NCBI GenBank assembly: GCA_026874595.1 | Contig: CM049316.1 | Span: forward strand, 65,209,176 to 65,273,175 | DNA length: 64,000 nt | Direction of reading: 5' to 3' | DNA from: Sipunculus nudus | Lineage: Eukaryota > Annelida > Sipuncula > Golfingiida > Sipunculidae | Shown here: positions 10,770 to 23,352 of the stretch, piece by piece | Numbering within the stretch: position 1 is the stretch's first letter | Layout: every line of letters starts with the position of its first letter | Notes under the pieces: model-generated | What the model was told of the DNA's origin: nothing | Databases searched by the model: none | Seen by the model: only the letters and a program-made list of their open reading frames with translations | Translations under genes and position numbers: made by a program

Positions 10770-12299
10770 CTACTGATCGAGATTCGTATTTATACAGTAA
10801 AAAGTCACCCATTACATAACATATCACGAAAAGTAAGACGTTATCTTTCAAGTGGAATTTACGTTAAATATTATGAATTATGTCAAGAAACAAATTTACT
10901 TATCTAAAAAACATTCCATCCATATGAAGACTTCAAACAGAGCCAAGTATGGTAACTGTCACCTATCTTCAGTTAAGGTATTATTATTTAATGTACTTGA
11001 ACTTTTGCGAATACATATTCTCAAACTGTACATACTGTTATCGTCATCCCTTATTCCTTATGCAGCTGTCGCATCCCATTCCTTCGGAGAACGTATGGGC
11101 GATAAAGCACATTTAACTGAGAAATGTTTCGAAGAATAAGAGCGATGCATTCCCGTGAAATTGTCAAGTTAAATGGCCCAGATATCTAACAGACAGTCAT
11201 TCTTGGCACTCCGCCAATATACACGACTCCTCCTCCTGGTGGCGGTCCACGGCATGCATACATGCCCCGTTGGAGCAGCTAGTGTGTCGAATGAAATGGA
11301 TAACAGGAATGAAATGCGACCGCTGAGTAAGAGGTTTATCGTCATCCATTGTACAGTGTTATTACAAACAATAATGTCGATGTTAAAACTCAGCGCCAAG
11401 AATTAGAAAGGTCACAACCATCAAATGCAAAGTCATTTTTCTTCTAGTTTGACCGGGACTGACCTCATCAAGAGGGTTCATGCATTAAAATCCTCTCCCT
11501 GTATTAAGATTCCCACACATTTTGTCACCAGCATGACCTTAACGTCAGTACCTTTACTAGAGTTAAGATATATGATCATATTATTAAATATACAAAAGGC
11601 CTCTCAAATCCATGACCAGGATTTCCAAATTTTGGCTACCTCATACTGGCTTGCGGACATAATTTTAAGTGGAATAAAACAGGTAAATACGTTTTTACAT
11701 AAAACAATTTATTAATTGTGTGTCAAGTATTTATATTTGTATATTGGGCTAATCAAATAGTATTACATGGTGGGCAACTACTATTTTAAGTCAAGCTTAA
11801 CTCTACTCTGAATCTGAACATTTATATAACAAGTAACCAATGGGTCATGACGCTCAGCTGACAAACATGAGATAATGGCCTAATTTTTACAACTGTTGTC
11901 ACATTTAGAAGGAAATTATTGCAAATGTTGTTGAAACATTAGGGAGGGGTAGGAAGATTAGTATGCAAATAGCACATCAGTTGATGGTTCAGGGCAAAAT
12001 AGTGATACTAGTTATGACTGAACATTTGTAACTGGTTCAAACCAGTCTTCAACAACTGATGAACATTTTTATCGAGAAGCACACGATGTTTCAGGACACT
12101 GGATAAAATTACAGTTGAAAAGCTGACACCATTGAATTAAATTTGTCAGTGTAAAAGTACATGTACGTGTGCTTTGAAAAATATAAAATACCGATGGCAT
12201 CCCAAGTCCCCAGGAACTGACAAAACTATAGTCATGATCAATAATCATATATTATGTTCAGGACACTAGATGAAACCACAGTTGACAAACTGATACAAT
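10767..12299. other. No gene; one short segment shared with 37.6 kb
   Basis: No exon recognised. 11218-11345 resembles 37600-37710: CTGGTGGCGGTC, ACATGCCCCGT, GTGTCGAATGAAAT, GAATGAAATGCGACCGCT. This is a dispersed repeat of unknown class. The frames covering it (76-77 aa on both strands) are not considered genes. Confidence 0.45.
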
Positions 12300-12625
12300 T
12301 GCTGTTATTTGACTGTCTCAATTAAGAGGTAACAAGTTAAAAGATTCTAGGTCTTATGGTTATGATTTGTGCCCTGCTAGGTGTCAAATTTTCAGTTATC
12401 CAGGGGGTACTTATAAGCAACATAGCTTGGAGAATATGGGTAACAGAGACCTAATTTCAGGTTTCCAAGGAGAATTTTTCATAGACCTCCCTGGATGTCA
12501 AGTTGAAAGATTCCAGGTCAAATGGTAGGAGTTGTGCCCTGCTTTGGTTAACGAAAAGACAGATGGGCGGACGGACAAAGAGAGATCGCTATAGCTCAGA
12601 TGACTTTCAGTATGCTGAGCTAAAA
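12300..12625 (+). repeat. Dispersed relative of the 154-bp satellite, with GCTATAGCTCA tail
   Basis: Carries the phrases GACCTAATTTCAGGTTTCC, GACCTCCCTGGATGTCA, AAGATTCCAGG and TTGTGCCCTG. It ends in GGGCGGACGGACAAAG, then ATCGCTATAGCTCAGATGAC and TGCTGAGCTAAAA. The same succession ends the array at 45540-46785. Confidence 0.65.
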
Positions 12626-13274
12626 ACAGAGGGAATAGACCCCCCTCCCCCCCCCCCCCCCCCGACACGTTATTTGGTGAAGAAACAAACGTTGTAAAGA
12701 TGGACAAAAGAGGTTTCGCATAGAATTCGTTTGGAAAAATATTTTTAGGACCATGTGACGTAAAAGCATAAAAAAAAACAATGGATTGATCAGGTGCATA
12801 TATCAGATGATTACGTAAAATGAATATCAGTTTAAAAAGTTTGCACACCGAAAATGAATAATTTCAATGGCGTCTTAATTCTCTTTATCACCACCAGATA
12901 GAACACCTGTTTATTTTTGCAGTGGCACGTGAAAATTTATGATATATTTATAAGTATATAACTATTATTAGCTTGTTTTTTTACACTCACCAATGTCCGG
13001 TTCACCTGAACACATTACTATAATCCATACAAAGAAAATTAGAGCGGTCAGTGGGCAAGAAGTTGTATGAAAATGTCATGTCCCCATGCAAGTACAAAAA
13101 TAGTTGATCTAAAGCTGAGCCAGGATTAACCTCGGCAAGCGAGGTCGGTATAGGCCCTGCCCGCGATTACCATCCAAATCTTCTGCATGTGACACCACCA
13201 AGATTTCTGATGACGTGCCATCGGTATGGAAAATCCGATGCTGGAAACGGATGACTTTTTATCATAGGGTCACG
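12626..13274. other. No gene recognised; one poly-C tract
   Basis: A C run lies around 12641-12662. The 116-aa minus-strand frame at 12498-12848 crosses it and has no family motif. Confidence 0.5.
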
Positions 13275-13601
13275 CAGGGGCGTCAATATAGGGGTGGGGG
13301 GGGGGGGGGTTATAAATTCTCCTCACATTTTATTAAGGGGTAGGGTCAGTGTGATCATCCCCCCTGCTAATAAGAGAATAATATTTATATATTGGAAATG
13401 AAATATATTAATAATATGAATTACAGTCTTTGGTTCCATTTCTGAGTTTTCTATGAATATTATATATCTATACCTGATATAGAATTTACCTATACTGGAA
13501 ACATAAAACCTTATTTTTTTAAACTTTATACTTAATTGTAATATATTTGAAATGTGTCACGCTGGCAATACAATAAAAGGTACACACACACATTATATAT
13601 T

Positions 13602-13632
<31 letters not shown>

Positions 13633-13735
13633 GTGTGTGTCTGTGTGTGTGTGTGTAAAAAGTTGTCCAAACTTTGATGACCCTCCCACTCCGAGTCATC
13701 CCCCTCCGACCCTTTTAGATAAAGTGACGCCACTG
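13275..13735. mobile_element. Non-autonomous DNA element with CAGGGGCGTCA ends
   Basis: Left end CAGGGGCGTCAATAT and right end ATAAAGTGACGCCACTG are inverted copies, as in hAT-type elements that begin CAGTGGCGT. A perfect 6-bp direct repeat, GTCACG, flanks the element at 13269-13274 and 13736-13741. The interior (461 bp in all) is AT-rich with a G run near 13299 and AT/GT microsatellites at 13605-13657. No transposase is encoded. Confidence 0.65.
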
Positions 13736-13741
13736 GTCACG

Positions 13742-14726
13742 TGCTTCTTTTGCAGCCTATCCCTATAGACATAAGCTACTTCCAAGTGTAATTATGGAGA
13801 AATCTTGATTTAGCACCACAAAACTTCACTTTTATATCTCAGACCACGTTTTGACTCATGGAATGTTCCTTATCTCTAGAGGTGTGTATGAAAAGCTGAA
13901 GTCCACAAGCTTCCTTCATGACACATCATCTTCAACGTATGATTTCCTTAATCCTATTTCAACAGGCAGTGCCACCTACAGATGATATACGAATGGAGAT
14001 ATACGGAAAAATGTTAAGAGAAATAATAATAAAAATGATGGAATGACAAAAAAAATTGGAACAATTTTAATAAAGCGCCATCTTGTAGAGGCAACATGAA
14101 TCTCAGCCATGTACATGATTTAAATGTATAGAAGAAAAATTTATTTAGCTTTATAATTAACTGATAATGTGTGTGCAGTTGTGGAGAGTTGTTCAAGATT
14201 AGTCATCCCCTATTTATTCCCATATTTATAATGACGAAGTCTCGAGTGGAGGACATACTTGTCACCAGGGGGCGCGTCTTTGTGGCCTGTGCCGTTATAT
14301 AAACTTCACCCATCAAAGTGTTCGTTATCTCTGTTCACGATCATAACTAACTAGTGATCAATTGTTCTCAGACTGATTCAAAGGGTTATTCCCCGAGGGA
14401 TGTATTCACTGAAATTTTTTTTTTTTTATTAAATATAACTTTTTATAATGTACGTCAGGAGGCCAAATATAATCACCCTTAAAATATGTATTTGTGCTTC
14501 CACCTTTTCTTTTTTCAGTGATGGTTCCCAAATCACAATGGAATTAAGGAAACTTTTAAACTCTTTTAGTTTATAATTTATAATAAAAAAAAACCCAAAC
14601 AATATTCATGTCTGAAGGCGTTCTAACTATATTCCATTGAAGCCACTATATAGATATAGGGGCTAGAGCTGGTGTTAACCCTTATCTTTAAAAAGCATAA
14701 AAAAAATAATTGTGTATACTTACTGT
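13742..14726. other. No gene recognised
   Basis: AT-rich; short frames without motifs; no clear repeats. Confidence 0.5.
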
Positions 14727-15360
14727 AGCGTGCATTCTACGTATATATAAATATCTATATGTGTTATTAACAGAAAAAAAATAAAGAAACATGATGAATC
14801 TATACATATGTAAGTTCGTTTATACATACATACATATATCTATACATACATTTACATATACATTTATTAGTGGTGTGCCAATTAATAGATTATATCGATG
14901 GTTTGTCGTTTTCTTTCATAATCGATTAAATGGATTGCATTTTTTGCATAATCAATTACAAACGATAATGTATGCACATCCAAAGAAGTCATGATATCCC
15001 GATTAAATATTGTTATTCATTCAGAGATTTAAGAAAGAAGGGGCACAAAACAGCGAACAACTTTATAACTGAACCATCTACAACTTAGTATATGTGTCAA
15101 CAACCTACATTTACTTTACCTTTCAGTGTCATATACAAGTTAGACTGAATTTACTCGGTCAATAATTTTGATTATAATTCTATACAGCATATGTCACGGA
15201 AATATAGATGGTACATAAAATAATCGATTAATAATCGATTATCGGTCGTATTTTATCTTTCAATTATCAAATGTCATATTATAACCGAATCTAACCACTT
15301 ACATTTCTACATATATACTATAACATATGAATTCACATATATACATACGCACATTCCCAA
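14727..15360 (+). repeat. Duplicated AT-rich segment, copy 1 (interrupted)
   Basis: 14727-14867 and 15301-15350 match the continuous stretch 16090-16335: ACGTATATATAAATATCTA, ACATTTACATATACA, ACTATAACATATGAATTCAC. The middle is occupied by the hAT-like element 14868-15300. Confidence 0.6.
14868..15300. mobile_element. hAT-like MITE, 433 bp
   Basis: Starts TAGTGGTGTGCCAATTAAT, a form typical of hAT ends, and finishes with AACCACTT. Subterminal regions on both sides are rich in ATCGATTA motifs. Flanking 8-bp sequences ACATTTAT (14860-14867) and ACATTTCT (15301-15308) differ at one base, consistent with the 8-bp target duplication of hAT. No coding capacity. Confidence 0.65.
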
Positions 15361-15379
15361 TCACTGAAAGGGAAGTTGT

Positions 15380-15570
15380 AGGGGCCAGGAAAACACATCC
15401 AACCCAACCCTACCCCGTTTCCTACACGGCTGTTTCAGGAAATAAACGACATGTAAATGATTGTGACAGACCGCGGACCACAAACCCGCCGCACCACGCG
15501 GTGTCTGTCAGCCGGATCTTCACATCCGCCGCAACATGGCCGCCTGACTCTACATGGCGGCCACACAAAG
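15380..15570. promoter_or_regulatory. GC/CpG-rich patch with paired GGCGGC motifs
   Basis: An otherwise AT-rich area turns GC-rich, with CGCGG and CCGCCGC motifs, and contains ATGGCCGCC (15536-15544) and ATGGCGGCC (15554-15562). The latter fits the YY1-type AAnATGGCGGC motif loosely. It lies 1.3 kb upstream of the coactosin start codon. It could be a distal promoter or part of an unrecognised repeat. Confidence 0.25.
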
Positions 15571-16089
15571 GGTAAACCTCATCTGCCAGATAATATTGTT
15601 TTGCTCTCTGTATTATAAGTGTTAAATTGTTACTGTATGTGAAACAAAGAGCTCTAGTTCACAATTTTAAACGCACGAACACACACACAAGTCAAGTATT
15701 ATTGACAAGAAAATTGTGTTTCCCTACAGAAATACCAGTATAAATTTTCCCTAAATATAAGAATGATATATTCAAATATAAAAACACACATATTCCGTCC
15801 ATATACACCCATTAATAAAAAACTGTTGTACAGGTTATGACAGGTGCACGTTTAAATTCATCCCCCCCCCCTAAAAAATGTTATACACAGATTCATGTAT
15901 ACATTTGTGCATGCGAACGTGTATGTTTGCAACAAGGACTTCTATATTGTGTTGTAATATTCTTGGAAACCTTATTCATTTTTATGTGTTATATGCATAC
16001 GCATCGATCAAGGTTTAGGGTTTTATAAACTGAATTGAGTACTACCTTTCTATAACAACCATAAAAAAAAAAAAAAAAACCGAATTGTT
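15571..16089. other. No gene recognised
   Basis: AT-rich sequence with short A and C runs; nothing structured seen. Confidence 0.5.
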
Positions 16090-16173
16090 TAGGCCTACTA
16101 ACTTGAGCTTGCACGATACGTATATATAAATATCTACATATACTATTTAGAAAAACAAGAAGTATTATGAAAA

Positions 16174-16224
<51 letters not shown>

Positions 16225-16360
16225 CCTACATATATATCTATATATACATTTACATATACAATAACATACAGAATTATACATATACATGTACATGGGTATA
16301 TGCTATAACATATAAATTCACATATACACATACATACGTACGTTAACCCATGTGTAAATA
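16090..16360 (+). repeat. Duplicated AT-rich segment, copy 2 (uninterrupted), with (AT)n
   Basis: Paralog of 14727-15360 without the hAT-like insertion. It includes a 44-bp AT microsatellite at 16179-16222. Confidence 0.6.
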
Positions 16361-16639
16361 CATAGAGATAGTAAATTTACGTGAACGCAAGTGGGTGTAT
16401 GAAATCTCCGGATGTCTGAATAAACCGTTATCTTAAATCAATGATCGATCATATGCACTTTGGACCAAAGATCACACACCCTTAGCATACTCAATAAATC
16501 CATTACCTTATAACAAAACTCTAACAATTTATTCGCCTTGGCTGTCGAACAAAATTAACGGAACCCTCGGATTGCCCCGGGCTGGCGTGTAATCGTATCC
16601 ATATCAACCGCAAATAACAAAAGCGTATTGTCACCATCG

Positions 16640-16841
16640 CTGTCATGAACTCAGCAAGACCACGTGATCCAGGGGGCGTGCGCACCCGCAAGTGACTACA
16701 CCAATCGATAGCTCACACCCATAGTCAGTCGCTTAAAATCACACCGGCTCTCCACGTATATACACCCGAGTAAAAACTTCAACTTCCCAGTTGGCACGCT
16801 CTGGCTGTGGTTAAAGGGTTGTATTCATTATAACTACCAGT
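16640..16841 (+). promoter_or_regulatory. Putative promoter and 5' UTR of the coactosin gene
   Basis: Less AT-rich than its surroundings. It contains a CACGTG E-box (about 16661), GGGGGCGTGCGC (about 16672), a CCAAT motif (about 16701) and a TATATA element (about 16758-16763) roughly 80 bp before the ATG. Transcription would then start near 16785-16795, giving a 5' UTR of about 50 bases. The assignment rests on position and motifs only. Confidence 0.4.
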
Positions 16842-16918
16842 ATGGCAACTCAGGTAGACAGGGAAAACGTACAACAGGCGTATGAAGATGTACGGGACGA
16901 CAACACAGAAACCAACTG
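16842..16918 (+). CDS. COTL1: Coactosin exon 1
   Basis: 77 coding bases encoding residues 1-25 and two bases of Trp26. The donor is TG/GTGAGT at 16919. The sequence before the ATG, CCAGT, is not a strong Kozak context. Confidence 0.93.
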
Positions 16919-19900
16919 GTGAGTCAGTATTACTATTAGGTATATAGTGCATTAGTGGTATAGGATGCTGTGCTAAGTAAGGGGAGGCTGTCATACAAGT
17001 TATCATTACTGGCGTGCCACGCCTATAGGCTAGCAGTAAGGGTTATTAAATATGGCCTCGGTCAGTGGTAGTGCATATATGCTACAGTACAGGTGTGCAT
17101 GTATTATATGTGTAAGGTAGACCGGACGTTTGTCACTTTATGTATGGGAGGGATACTGTAATATATAACAGACCGGCCGGTGGATGAGTTATCTGATTCA
17201 GGGGTGTGATTGATACATCCGCAATGTCTACCCAGCGAGGTATATATAACGTATATGGAGGAGTATTTGTATCATATGATTCATTTCCTTGTGTCCTCTC
17301 TCTTTCAAACATATTATTACTTGCTCTCTCTCTCGCTCTCTCTCTCTCCCTCCCTCTCTCTCGTTGTGGGTGCAATGCAGTATCTAAATCAGTGTCCATC
17401 AGGCCGACAGAGAACAGACTTACTGATGGACAGACATAAATGAAAAACAAACGGATAAAAATACAGGCATGGAGACAGATAAAGGGACACATGCAAACCA
17501 AACAGAGAGAAAACAACAAATAGACAGACAGACGGACAAACAGATATAACTACGAAAAAAATACGAAAAAAGGATGCAGACAGAAAGATGTGCATAATTA
17601 TTACAAACTGACGGAGAGACAAACAGACACACAGGCAAGTAAACACATTGAAACAGATCCACAGGCAGAAACTGAGAACATCATGTGCAGGGATAAACAA
17701 ATCGGCATACAGGAAAACAGAAAAAAGACAGAGAAAAGACAGTGGCGGTTCCAGGGGGTAACTGTCGGAGCTCTATATAGCCCCGCCCCACACACACACA
17801 CAAGACTCTGGTCTCTGGAGAAAAAACATTAGGCAATAGCTGTGCTGGTCACGCATGTGTAGTTCAGTAGGATATGTCTCAAAGTCAAACAGCCCTGTTA
17901 GAGTTCGCAACATTGTAACATTCTTTTTTAACTGCCCTGGCATGAGCATATAGATGAAAGCTTATAAATATTACATAGTTATACATTCCACGAGTAAAAC
18001 GTTACATTGTACTACAACGCAAGGATTTCATTCTAATCTTCACCAATCCCCACAAGTCTCCCACTAGCCCCACTCCGCCTTCCCCATCTCAGGTTTGCAC
18101 ACATTTTAGATTCCAGTAACACTAGGGCTGAGCGGGTGTTACACTATGAGACACAATACTATAGCTCCCCCAAAACAATTCCTGTATCTGTAGACAGACC
18201 AAGTGTGCATGACCCTGTGCGTATGAATAATATGCCTTTGTTGGACGTCACCTTTGATCCCGGGTTTTTTATGAGGTTGCTTTGATTAACAGGACTGCGC
18301 GGGACAGTGACAGTTCAGGCAGTGCTATGACGAACTGCTGTCCCCGCCCCTGTGTGATATTGTTACACGCCGCGATGAATCATATTCACTTGCTGTCGAC
18401 AAATTATGCCATAATATGTAATAACATTAACAATGCCGCACGACCGGTCGTCCCAAAGCAATTTGTGTCTCTGGCTATACTATACATTTGTAATTCTATG
18501 TAAAGTGGAACTTGTCTGACAGACCACCTGCCTAATAATACCACATCTCCATTAAGACCACCCGTAAGTGAACCGTGAGAATTCACATTAGTTATAACTG
18601 ACCTATCTAATAAGACCACCTGTGAATTAGGACCACTTTTGGCCAGTCCCACAGGTGGTCTTTTGCACAGGTTTCACTATATAGTTGTACTCCAAACACA
18701 TATGTACACACACTATACAATCTCTGTCTGTTTTGTAAGACAGGATTTGTATCGTTATGAGACATACAATTTAGTCGGAACGTTATGGAGAGGCCTTTAA
18801 AAGTCTCAGCCGAAACGTGTTAATGTATATGTAGAAATATATAGGTGTTCATAGAAAACAGCAAATATAGAATTTAATATACATGTATGCAGCTGTTTTT
18901 CTTTTAACGCACTTAGGTAGGAAGTTGAGCATATAAACAGCAAAGCACGGTATGTGCGTTGGAAAATATGTGTAGGCCTATAGAATATATGTGCTAAATA
19001 TGTATAACAATATGTGACTTTAAAATATGTGTAAAACGGCGGAAGGTTTAGTGGTTATAAAACGAAAGTTTACGAGACAATGGAGCGGAAATTATACAAA
19101 TTATGAAAGCATTCAATTGTAATGTAGCGGACATATCAACATTAATATTTCAAGAGTGTTGATGCATGCTCAGGGGAAACGAATGGTTTAACTTTGTACC
19201 TGAATTATGAACGTCGCATATATATTTCTGCTTCAATGGAGGTCGTAAAAATGGAAGGAACATTAACCATTGCTGCTTATCAAACGTTCAGCTATTAGTG
19301 AAATGGACAGCGTAAAATCTGTCATGCAATATATAGTGTGTCACATACTAAGATAGTGTCGAAGGCATGCAAATGAAACCGGCATTTTTCAACATTCAAT
19401 TTTTCGGTCCATATTGTTCGGTCCGTTTCGTGGATTTATTACCGAGTACTTGTGAATAATTTTACATCAGTTGATCTCGGCAGAGGCCCATCGCGAGTAA
19501 AACAATCTGAGTCCATTTTTTTGTCTACCAATATTTGCCAAAAGCCAACATATCCACTAGAGATTCACTCTTTAAGAGCCTGTCACAGTCCACACTCCGA
19601 CAGACACAAACATAAACGCATTCATCCAGTACAGCGTTTACAGGAAACTCGCGTCTGCAAATATTCTTTCCTTTCGAGGACACAGGCTTCGCGTGTTGGC
19701 TCTCTAACGGGTCCGCGCTGGTAAACGTAATCGTCTATATGTTTACAATATCCCGGGTCATACATTCGATTATTAGCACAGTCAACATTAAAGATTTAAG
19801 CTGTGCACTTACCTTATCGTCTTGCACGTGGTCGAGAATATATCATTATATCTTACCTTAAGTACATTCTTATATCAAATTAAGATATTATATTATATTA

Positions 19901-20174
19901 AATTGTATTGTATTATATTATATTGTATTATAATATATTATGTAAAGTTATACTATATAATATTATAATATATTATACTATATTGTGTAAAATGAAACTG
20001 AATTATAATCATTGAAATCAAATTTTATTTTAAAATATAATTTTAAAAAATATTCTAATTAATTAAATATTAATAAAATGAATATAAATAACCTGTCAAA
20101 ATTAATATTTGTTAAAAATGCTTATTAAAAAAAATTATTCAATGAATTCGCCTTGACATATTGCGAGAAGTAGT

Positions 20175-20224
<50 letters not shown>

Positions 20225-20987
20225 ATATATATATACATGTAAATTGTTTATGGTTTTCTCGGTGTTTATGTGAGCTTACAAACGACCCTGGGCTCACATA
20301 TGTCACAGGGTTTATGATATAACAGACGTCACGTGAAGACAATCGCTGGCTGGCTGGTGTGCGGTATTTATATGGTGTTTGCCTATGTTGACTGACTATA
20401 TATAACGACACGGGCCCGAGAGTTCGTGACTCATTGATTTAAGGTCAACATTTGTCAGACCAAACACTAGTACAAACCTACACAATTCTCTGAAGTGTTT
20501 CCTTCCTTTGTGGTGGATATTTAACCGGTGGCTTATCAACATTAAGGTCAACTGGTCTTATCATAAATCCTACTACAAAGGTAGTTAAACATTTTTATAT
20601 CGTATTGTGAATATGTTGTCCCATGTAATAATTTGATTTCACTGGTTTGTACCCAGTGACCTTTCATAAGATCAAAACCATTATTACCACCCTTCAAGAA
20701 GGTTATGTTTTCACCCGACCCGAAGAGTCAGTGTCATTAATCGCCGATAGGTGTCGCCTGTTTTCGGTAAAATAATCTGGTATATCACCTATGTATCTAC
20801 ATCTTTTTAATTCTTATACCTTTGTATTTTTTAATCCAAATTAAATAAATATTCAAAGGGGTTAAATGTATAAAGAATATCAAATTCTGATATAATAACA
20901 CACACTAAGTATATTTATTAATCTAAAATGCATCTACAAAGCCGAGAGTCACAGGGAATATTGTTCAATTAAAAATTTACTTTTGAT

Positions 20988-21057
<70 letters not shown>

Positions 21058-23278
21058 TGATGACCTAAATCTGATAAGCATCATAATTGGACTCTATCTA
21101 TGGATTAAAATGTTAAACATTTTACTAAGGTCAGGCTAGGTTAGATATACCTGTTACGTTATGCTTATAAATACATATTTCTTATATCACGTGCACCACT
21201 GAGACCAGGAAGTTAAGCCAGCGTTACGTTAAGTCTGGACCTGCAATGGGCGATTCATTTTCATGCGAGGCATTGTTTGCCTTGTTAACAGTTGAAAAAC
21301 GTGTGTTGTTACGCTCACCGTCGCGTGACCTCCAGGGGTGACCCCCGCGGCAAGCCACTGAGGTCTCACGGTAAAGATGCTGAAAGCACCCGGAATGTTA
21401 AATTATGTGTGACCCCGATCAAACGTCAGGTTTTAACCCGGGTCGTTGCAAGGTTGACATTACGTTGAACTGTAATGACGGTGCATTCACCCTCCAGTAA
21501 TATGTGCTCAGAACAGCATGTTACATGTTCTTGGCAATATGTAAACACACCTTAATTCGTGTCTTGGCTTATCCCATGCGGACATGGTACGCGAGTCAAA
21601 AGAGCGCATACCTCCGACAAATCAAATGGTCCCATTCTTATATATATATATATATATATATAGATTCCCACCAAAAATGAATGTTCCTTTTTATGTGGAT
21701 GTTCCATCCCTTCAGAAACTATTGTGTAATTTGTTAAGGTAGTTTTTTTTGTGCCATTTTACAAATACTTCAACAGCAAAAAAAAATTTAGGGTTATAAC
21801 ATAGCCTCCTTGGGAAAAGCCGGGTGTAAAAATGTTGGCCAAACCCATATTACTAATCCACTTATATATCATATAACAACATTTATTATAGGATATTTTC
21901 ACTATTTTGTTACTTCCTGAAAACTAGTTTAGCTGACATAACAGAAACTATTTTTCGAAAACTATATAACATGAAATAACTACTAAACTATAAAATATTT
22001 AGTATTCCGTTCCCTTCTCAGATATAGAAAATTATATCACCCATGTTATTAGGGCATTTTAAATCTAATTTTGATTTTTAGCTGTTTTTGTGTCAGGGAA
22101 CGTGTTCAAGATAGGAAGTCTGAAAAAAAAAAAAACATTCAGGGCGGAGACCCCAACATTTCTCGGTACCAGAATATATGGATCAGATTTATCACACCGA
22201 CGTTAAGCTCGGATAACGTGGGTTCCTCTTGACCTTTGACCCACCACGTTGTCATCACGTGATCTATGTCGTCATTGTTATGTCTCTTCTTCATTATCAC
22301 TTTTAGTGACTACCCCGCCCTGTCATCACTATGACAACATCAGTGTCGTTAATTACTCTTAATGAATAAGAAAATCCACCATTAACCGTGAATCTTCATG
22401 AATGAGAATTCTACATTTTTACTCATCTATTTTATATAAAATGAGTGGGTATGATTGATCAAGCGAACCAGCTGAACAGTATTTGTGGAATTGTATGACA
22501 ATTGCATGAAAACAATGACCTTAATACTCTCGACCTATTTTTTTTAGTTTTTTTGCCTTTACATTTTAAAACTGACCGATTTAAGTGAATCGTGAAATAA
22601 AGAATGTTGATTTAACTGTTTTGAAAAAGGAATTAAGCGCATGACACGTGCCAATAGGGACAATATCTAGAACTGTGTAGAACTTTCTTGTGACGTCATG
22701 CTGGTATATAAATAGAGGCCTCATTAGCGGCACCACACAGAGTGAACCTCCATTACGGTCACGACAGCACGCTTTATAAAAGTCGATTGTGTAATAGTAT
22801 ATGATTAGCGCTCTATAGCAACGAGGGGTATACTTATGGCTGCATGTCATGAGCTGGTTCTGGTAACTCTGGTTATGACCTATGGTTATTACAGTCACGT
22901 GTTTGTCTTCGGTTTGACCTGGTGAGGTGGTGGTTTTCTTTCCTCCCCCTTATCATTTTAAAGTGTCAGCTATAACTCGACCTAATGACATTGCTCATAT
23001 TATCTGTGGGTTTGTGTACACCATATACAGGGCCAGATGCCGATCACGGAAGTTAGTGTACATTCCCATATTAGGGAAAGTATGTGTCGTACGATTATGA
23101 CACATAGCCCTGGAAATGACGGGCCTTCTGAACTCTCCATGTATAGATAATACCGGATGGAACTTATCTTCAGTATATATATATATATTATACATATACG
23201 CGTGTGTGTATTCATATAATGTTTTTTCTATTATACTTTAATGGTTTGTTAAAAGTTCCATGACCTGTCTACTAAATG

Positions 23279-23352
<74 letters not shown>

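Noticed and set aside
13195-13260. Second hammerhead candidate: CTGATGA at about 13208 followed by a helix-like stretch and GAAA
   Set aside because: Stem II can be drawn, but the base required to pair with the A of GAAA is wrong and there is no stem I partner after the putative cleavage site.
17741-17830. hAT element starting CAGTGGCGGTTCCAGGGGG
   Set aside because: Only a left-end-like motif is present; no matching right end or target duplication was found, so it is noted but not annotated as an element.
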